Assembly: GCA_021229015.1 (NCBI GenBank)
Contig: CM037789.1
Span: 43,948,377-44,012,376, forward strand
DNA: 64,000 bases
From: Solen grandis
Lineage: Eukaryota > Mollusca > Bivalvia > Adapedonta > Solenidae
Direction of reading: 5' to 3'
In this document: one piece after another, positions 56,801 to 64,000 of the stretch
Numbering within the stretch: position 1 is the stretch's first letter
Layout of the letters: every line of letters begins with the position of its first letter
Position numbers and translations under genes: made by a program
The notes under the pieces: generated by a model
The model's input: the letters and a program-made list of their open reading frames with translations, nothing else
Told to the model about the DNA's origin: nothing
Database searches by the model: none

Positions 56801-58581
56801 TTTTTTTTTTTTCTTCCCCTTTTTGTGAACGGCATAGCTCCGAGGTGAGGAAAGCCACATCTATGAAACTTTTATCAGTAATAACCACGTATTTGAAGAT
56901 GATCCTAACGTCGAGATAATTTTCATTTTTGTTTTGATTTTCCCGCCAGGGGGCGTTTTATATGAAAATGTTTAATAAGCAATATCTCCATTATTTGAGG
57001 TCCGATTCAAATGCGGTTTTTGCACAATGTTCCTTGTAAATAGCCCAATAAAATATGATAGGTTTCAAAAATTTGCGTATATAAAACTTTCGTGCTACAG
57101 GAGGTTGAAAGTTCGAATCTCGCAAAAACTGTGAAATAAGGGTAGGTCTACCAAAAACCTACCCATTTTATTCAGAGATGAGATAGGAGAATTTTGTTTG
57201 TTGCATATGATCTGCAAGACATATACGCACAAAATATATGGGGTGGCGAATTCGGGAAATGCATGGTTTGTCCACAGTATGCGGTCAAACTTAACCAATA
57301 TTTTCGAAAAATCAACATTTTAAAAGCATGACTTTTAAGGTTATTTGCAGCTCCTGACTTTATTTTTTGTTCAATCTTCATCATTATTTCACTGTTTATG
57401 CATTTTTATAAAACAAATAAATTCATAAAAAAAACAACAACATAAAAAGGAAGGCATATACCAATTATTATTATTTATATCGGCATAAAAAAAAAAAATA
57501 TTTTATAGAAAGTATATGAACAAAAGTTTTAGTTTTCGAGGAGATCTTTCCATTAATGTTTAGTTTTTGAAGATCGGACTTCATTTGATCAAATGACCAC
57601 AGTCCAAAGTTTGATCCTCTTATCAAACAATTGTATATCCATATGTTTTCTCTTTTTTGCTGCTCCTGACTTTATTTTTTGTTCAATATTCATCATTATA
57701 TCACTGTTTATGCATTTTTATAAAACAAATAAAATCATAGAAAAAAAACAAGCATAATATGCAAAGGTCAAGGTCATATACCAATTATTATTATTTATAT
57801 CGGCATAAAATAGCTTAAAATCTAAAAATATTTTATAGAAAGTATATGAACAAAAGTTTTAGGTTTCGAGGAGATCTTTCCATTAATGTTTAGTTTTTGA
57901 AGATCGGACTTCATTTGATCAAATGACCACAGTCCAAAGTTTGATCCTCTTATCAAACAATTGTATATCCATATGTTTTCTCTTTTTTGCTGCTCCTGAC
58001 TTTATTTTTTGTTCAATCTTCATCATTATATCACTGTTTATGCATTTTTATAAAACAAATAAAATCATAGAAAAAAAAACAAGCATAATATGCAAAGGTC
58101 AAGGTCATATACCAATTATTATTATTTATATCGGCATAAAATAGCTCCAAATCTAAAAATATTTTATAGAAAGTATATGAACAAAGGTTTTAGTTTGTGA
58201 GGAGATCTTTCCATTAATGTTTAGTTTTTGAAGACCGGACTTCATTTGTTCAAATGACAACAGTCCAAAGTTTGATCCTCTTATCAAACAATTGTATATG
58301 CATATGTTGCTTCTTTTTTGCAGCTCCTGACTTTATTTTTGTTCAATCTTCATCATTTTTTCACTGTTTATGCATTTAAATAATACAATAAAAATAGTAA
58401 AGAAAAAATCTAGAAATATTTTATAGAAAGTATTTAATTTTTTTTAAGATCGGACTTAATTTGATCAATTAACAAAAATATTCGAATAAAGTTAATATCA
58501 ATCAATTATGTCTGCAGTTGAAACCAGTACTCTTACTAGTCAAGTTAAAGCGAAAACCAAGATGCCGCTTTGCGGTTCTAG
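56739..58581 (+). mobile_element. Helitron-like element E1, 331-bp tandem core
   Basis: It has a 5' palindrome at 56740-56766, then a block with GTGAACGGCATAGCTCC and CCAGGGGGCGTTTTATATG. A core follows of units anchored on GCTCCTGACTTTATTTTTTG (57350, 57661, 57991, 58322; spacings 311, 330 and 331). The end is CAAGTTAAAGCGAAAACC, hairpin CCGC-TTT-GCGG and CTAG (58578-58581). No coding domain is present. The small frames at 57923 and 59397 are the same core unit translated. Confidence 0.65.
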
Positions 58582-61125
58582 TTTTTTTTATTTTTCTAAC
58601 CCTTTTTTGTGAACGGCATAGCTCCAAGGTGAGAAAAGCCACATCTATGAAACTTTTATCAGTAATAATCACGTACTTGAAGATGATCCTAACGTCGAGA
58701 AAATTTTCATTTTTGTTTTGATTTTCACGCCAGGGGGCGTTTTATATGAAAATGTTTAATAAGCAATATCTCAATTATTTGAGGTCCGATTCAAATGCGG
58801 TTTTTGCATAATGTTCCTTGTAAATAGCCCCAAAAAATATGATAGGTTCCAAAAATTTGCGTATATAAAACTTTTGTGCTACAGGAGGTTGAAAGTTCGA
58901 ATCTCGCAAAAACTGTGAAATAAAGGTAGGTCTACCAAAAACCTATCCATTTTATTCAGAGATGAGATAGGAGAATTTTGTTTATTGCATATGATTCGCA
59001 AGACATATACGCACAAAATATATGGTATGGCGATTTTGAGAAATGCATGGTTTGTCAACAGTATGCGGTCAAACTTTTCCAATATTTTCGAAAAATCAAC
59101 ATTTTCAAAGCATGACTTTTAAGGTTATTTGCAGCTCCTGACTTTATTTTTTATTCAATCTTCATCATTTTTTTTACTATTAATGCATTTTAATAAAACA
59201 AAAACAATCATAGAAAGAAAATCACCCATAATATGCAAAGGTCAAGGTCATATACCAATTATTATTATTTATATCGGCATAAAATAGCTCCAAATCTAAA
59301 AATATTTTATAGAAAGTATATGAACAAAAGTTTAAGTCTGTGAAGAGATCTTTCCATTAATGTTTAGTTTTTGAAGATCGGACTTCATTTGATCAAATGA
59401 CCACAGTCCAAAGTTTGATCCTCTTATCAAACAATGGTATATCCATAGGTTTCCTCTTTTTTGCTGCTCCTGACTTTATTTTTTGTTCAATCTTCATCAT
59501 TATTTCACTGTTTATGCATTTTTATAAAACAAATAACTTCATAGAAAAAAAATCAAGCATAATATGCAAAGGTCAAGGTCATATACCAATTATTATTATT
59601 TTTATCGGCAAAAAATAGCTCCAAATCTAAAAATATTTTATAGAAAGTATATGAACAAAAGTTTTAGTCTGTGAAGAGATCTTTCCATTGGTGTTTAGTT
59701 TTTGAAGATCGGACTTCATTTGATCAAATGACCACAGTCCAAAGTTTGATCCTCTTATCAAACAATTGTATATCCATATGTTTCCTCTTTTTTGCTGCTC
59801 CTGACTTTATTTTTTGTTCAATCTTCATCATTTTTTCACTGTTTATGCATTTTTATAAAACAAATAAAATCATAGAAAAAAATCAAGCATAATAGGCAAA
59901 GATCAAGGTCATATACCAATTATTGTTATTTTTATCGGCACAAAATAGCTCCAAATCTAAAAATATTTAAAAAAAAAAGTATATGAACAAAAGTTTTAGT
60001 TTGTGAAGAGATCTTTCCATTGGTGTTTAGCTTTTGAAGATCGGACTTCATTTGATCAAATGACCCCAGTCCAAAGTTTAATCCTTTTATCAAACAATTG
60101 TAAATCCGAATGTTTCCTCTTTTTTGCAGCACTGACTTTTTTTTGTTCACTCTTATCTTTTTTTCACTGTTTATGCATTTAAATAATACAAATAAACTCA
60201 TAGTAAATAACGATGAAAATATGCAAAGGTCAAGGTCATAATACCGATTATTGTTATTTTCATCGGCACAAAATAGCTTCAAATCTAAAAATATTTTATA
60301 GAAAGTATATGAACAAAAGTTTTAGTTCGTGAAGAGATCGTTCTAATGATGTTTAGGTTTTGAAGATCGGACTTCATTTGATCAATTTAAAACAGTCCAA
60401 AATTTGATCCTTTACCGAAAAATCGTAAATCAGTATGTTACCTGAATTATATTTGTATTATTTAATTTGCTAAACATATATACAGAGAATATTTCAAAAA
60501 CATAAGTTTTTAGTGTGTGTCTTTTTTTTTGTCTCTTTGTTCAAGCTTCATCATTTTCTCCTCTGGTTGTATAGTTTTATGATACACAGATTCTCATAAA
60601 TCAAAAATTAAGCAGTAGTTTCATTGGTCAAGGTTATATAACGATAATTGCCATTTTCCTCAGCTCAAAATAGATCCAAATTTCTTGCGTGTTCATTCTC
60701 TAAGCAATCACTTTTAAACTTAACCACAGTGTTCTTTCCTAAATTCGGGCAAGAAAGTTAACAAATGTTATCAGCATATTATATATTGAGTTTTTCCCCC
60801 ATGAATAATAAAAAAAAAGAAGAAAAAAATATCGCAGTTCATTTCTTATCTTCAAACTTTAAATTTTCATTTTTTTTACCACACTCTCTCGATCAAATTC
60901 GATTAAGGCTGTTATCATGAAATAACGTCAGGAGATATCCCTTTGTAATATAATACACGATTGTTTTGTATTAAGTATCTTCTTTTTTCAAACTTTCTAT
61001 TTGACTTTTATATGTTAATAATATTCGAATAAAGTTAATATCAATCAATTATGTCTACAGTTGAAGCCAAAACTCTTACTAGTCAAGTTAAAAGCGAAAA
61101 CCAAGATGCCGCTTTGCGGTTCTAG
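58582..61125 (+). mobile_element. Helitron-like element E2, duplicate of E1 with longer core
   Basis: It lacks the 5' palindrome but from 58605 repeats the E1 body (GTGAACGGCATAGCTCC at 58608). Core units are at 59132, 59464, 59796 and 60126 (spacings 332, 332, 330). 60430-61010 is extra sequence not in E1. It holds a stretch resembling the core of element C (TCGATTAAGGCTGTTATCAT, GTCAGGAGATAT). The 3' end (TAAAAGCGAAAACC, GCCGC-TTT-GCGGT, CTAG 61122-61125) matches E1 almost exactly over the last 110 bases. Confidence 0.65.
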
Positions 61126-64000
61126 TTTTTTTTATTAGGTTTTCGCCTCTGCAGGGCGAAAACCTATTGTTCTTCTTCTGTTGATTTGTTTTTTTTTTAT
61201 TTTAATTATTTTTCCAATTCCACCCATTTTTGTGTCCAGCCTAGCGGCCAGATGAAAAAAGCTACAGCTATGAAATTTTGGGCATGGAGTCATCTTTATC
61301 TGAATATGTGCCTAATTGGTCAAACGTTTCACTTTTGTTTCTGATTTAGCCACTAGGGGGCGCAATGCATGTAATCACTCTTTTGCTAATAACTCAAAAA
61401 TTTGAAACCTGATTCAGATGCGGTTTTTTACATAATGTTCCTTGTTGACAGCCCAATCAAATATGATGGAAATCTCATCATCGAGTACGGGAAAAAAATT
61501 GTTCTAGGAGAGGTTGAATGTTCGAACCTTGGAAAAAAGTGGAAAAATGAGGGTAGGTCTACGAAAAACCTTCTCACATTTGTTAGAGATCAGATAGAAG
61601 AATTCTGTTTGCTGCATACGATTTGCAAGACATATACGCACAAAATATATGGGGTGGCGAATTTAGGAAATGCGTGGTTTGTCCTCTAGAAAAGGTCAAA
61701 CTTCACTAAATATTTAGGAAAAATTAAAATTTCAAAAACATGTTTTTGTCGCTCCTGACTTTATTTTCTGTTCATTCTTCATGCAATTTTCACACGATAT
61801 GTATTGTTGTGTTTGAAAGGGCCTCACAATTCAAAAAATAAAAAAGAATTGAAAAGGTCAAGGTCATATTACGATAATTGTGTTTTTATTCGGCCACAAA
61901 TAGCTCCAAAACTAAAAATATTTCTTTGAGAGTATATGAACAAAAGTTTTAGTTCTTAAAGAGCTCTTTCCAGTGATGTTTAGTTTTTGAAGATCGGACT
62001 TGATTTATTCATTATACGGCAGTCCAAAGTTTGATCCTTTTTTGGAATAATTGTAAATCAGGTTTTATGCTTCAAATTCTGATTTTTAAGAATAAAAAGT
62101 TTGACTTGTGCGACTAGTATACTTGATTGATCTATTTGCTGCTTTGCTAGGTATTTTAATCAATTTTCTTTCTCATTTTGCCGCTAGGGGGCGCTTTTCT
62201 TGAAATCATTCTTTTGCTTATAACTCAAAAAGTTGAAGTCCGATTCGAATGCGGTTTTTTGCATTCTGTTCCCTGTTAATAGCCTCATAACATATGACAG
62301 GATTTGAGGGTTCGTGTGGCTGAAAGCTTTTGAGCTACGGAAGGTTGAATGTTCGAACCTCGAAAAAAAACAAAAAAACTGTGCAAATGAGGGTAGGTCT
62401 ACGAAAAACCTATCCGTTTTTGTTAGAGATCAGATATAAGAATTCTGTCTCCGGCATACCATTTGAAAGACGTATACACACAAAAGATATGGGATGGCGA
62501 ATTAAGGAAATGTGTGGTTTGTCCTCTAGAAATGGTCAAACTTCACTAAATTTTAGGAAAAATTAAAATATCAAAAACATGTTTTTGTCGCTCCTGACTT
62601 TATTTTCTGTTCATTCTTCATGAAATTTTCACACGATATGTATTGTTATGTTTGAAAGGGCCTCACAATTCAAAAACTAAAAATGAATTGAAAAGGTCAA
62701 GGTCATATTACGATTATTGTGTTTTTATTCGGCCACAAATAGCTCCAAAACTAAAAAAATTTCATTGAGAGTATATGAACAAAAGTTTTAGTTCTTAAAG
62801 AGCTCTTTCCAGTGATGTTTAGTTTTTGAAGATCGGACTTGATTTGGTCATTATACGGCAGTCCAAAGTTTGATCCTTTTTTGGATTAATTGTAAATCAG
62901 GTTTTATGCTTCAAATTCTGATACATAAGAATAAAAAGTTTGACTTGTGCGACTAGTATACTTGATTGATCTATTTGCTGCTTTGCTAGGTACCTAACAG
63001 TAAAATTTTAATCAATTTTCTTTCTCATTTTGCCGCTAGGGGGCGCTTTTCTTGAAATCATTCTTTTACTTATAACTCAAAAAGCTGAAGTCCGATTCGA
63101 ATGTGTTTTTTTGCATTCTGTTCCCTGTTGATAGCCTCATAACATATGATAGGATTCGAGGGTCCGTGTGGCTGAAAGCTTTTGAGCTACGGAAGGTTGA
63201 ATGTTCGAACCTCGAAAAAAAACAAAAAAACTGTGCAAATGAGGGTAGGTCTACGAAAAACCTATCCGTTTTTGTTAGAGATCAGATATAAGAATTCTGT
63301 CTCCGGCATACCATTTGAAAGACGTATACACACAAAAGATATGGGATGGCGAATTAAGGAAATGTGTGGTTTGTCCTCTAGAAATGGTCAAACTTCACTA
63401 AATTTTAGGAAAAATTAAAATATCAAAAACATGTTTTTGTCGCTCCTGACTTTATTTTCTGTTCATTCTTCATGAAATTTTCACACGATATGTATTGTTA
63501 TGTTTGAAAGGGCCTCACAATTCAAAAACTAAAAATGAATTGAAAAGGTCAAGGTCATATTACGATTATTGTGTTTTTATTCGGCCACAAATAGCTCCAA
63601 AACTAAAAAAATTTCATTGAGAGTATATGAACAAAAGTTTTAGTTCTTAAAGAGCTCTTTCCAGTGATGTTTAGTTTTTGAAGATCGGACTTGATTTGGT
63701 CATTATACGGCAGTCCAAAGTTTGATCCTTTTTTGGATTAATTGTAAATCAGGTTTTATGCTTCAAATTCTGATACATAAGAATAAAAAGTTTGACTTGT
63801 GCGACTAGTATACTTGATTGATCTATTTGCTGCTTTGCTAGGTACCTAACAGTAAAATTTTAATCAATTTTCTTTCTCATTTTGCCGCTAGGGGGCGCTT
63901 TTCTTGAAATCATTCTTTTACTTATAACTCAAAAAGCTGAAGTCCGATTCGAATGTGGTTTTTTGCATTCTGTTCCCTGTTGATAGCCTCATAACATATG
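61126..64000 (+). mobile_element. Helitron-like element E3, 852-bp tandem core, running off the window
   Basis: A 5' palindrome AGGTTTTCGCC-TCTGCA-GGGCGAAAACCT (61137-61163), then ATTGTTCTTCTTCTG. The core unit is anchored on CGCTAGGGGGCGCTTTT at 62182, 63034 and 63886, exactly 852 bp apart, with a more divergent first unit (CACTAGGGGGCGC, 61352). The last two units look almost identical: the 78-codon frames at 62330 and 63182 translate the same. They contain GTTCGAACC (B-box-like) and no known domain. The 3' end is outside the window. Confidence 0.7.

Noticed and set aside
56600..56848. Frames rich in Phe and Ser over the stacked 5' ends (e.g. repeated RFSHRWAKTYCSSS)
   Set aside because: They arise from the repeated palindrome and T runs.
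62330..63418. Identical 78-codon frames in successive 852-bp units as a gene family
   Set aside because: There is no domain, no start context, and the same frame is broken in the older unit at 61402-61689; identity is explained by recent amplification.

Overview
The window is eukaryotic, AT-rich and almost wholly repetitive. It has no prokaryotic gene organisation, only one convincing host exon, and three 100-N scaffold gaps (15384-15483, 27741-27840, 55658-55757). A V-SINE-like insertion, elements opening with TTTTTAGCTCACC and carrying CGTCCGTCC runs around tandem cores of about 165 bp, and a LINE with an L1-type ORF1 together suggest a mollusc, most likely a bivalve. That placement is inference from repeat style; no species marker is present.

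Layout. 1-15383: a satellite-like array of a roughly 448-bp unit packed with the palindrome TGACGTCA (consensus CREB/ATF site). Several Helitron-like termini on the minus strand (hairpin followed by CTAG) split it into head-to-tail elements. 15484-34050: a large inverted duplication with arms of about 6 kb and a spacer of about 6.5 kb. Each arm carries a decayed Ty3/gypsy-type retrotransposon (gag, protease, integrase), already interrupted by two nested Helitron-like elements. In the spacer the same-strand continuation of the left copy gives reverse transcriptase and RNase H, ending in a DALSRM stop. The order therefore reads protease-integrase-RT-RNase H, as in the Gmr1-like group, not the usual Ty3/gypsy order. 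This copy is broken by a GC-variable repeat (called B here) and by a tRNA-derived SINE.

34791-42250: a nearly full-length LINE on the minus strand (L1-like ORF1, AP-type endonuclease, RT, C-terminal Cys/His region, AGAAC-type tail) with a 2-kb nested insertion. 42250-51800: two more copies of repeat B, one split by a LINE 3' end, then largely unassigned sequence. 51804-51933: a single well-formed internal exon on the plus strand with both splice sites and no recognised family. A tandem-core element begins six bases after its donor. 53290-54115: a broken mariner. 54128-55657: another tandem-core element. 55758-64000: Helitron-like elements in head-to-tail array with 331-bp and 852-bp tandem cores.

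Taken together, several element families here share one plan: structured ends around a tandem core. In two Helitron-like families the ends follow the same rule with different sequences. A palindrome opens the element, one arm of it recurs just before the 3' hairpin, and the element stops at CTAG. In places the next element starts directly after that CTAG. No Rep/helicase gene is visible, so these would be non-autonomous. Consensus quality drops visibly in 3740-8100 and near the gaps, so small indels and frameshifts there should not be over-read.
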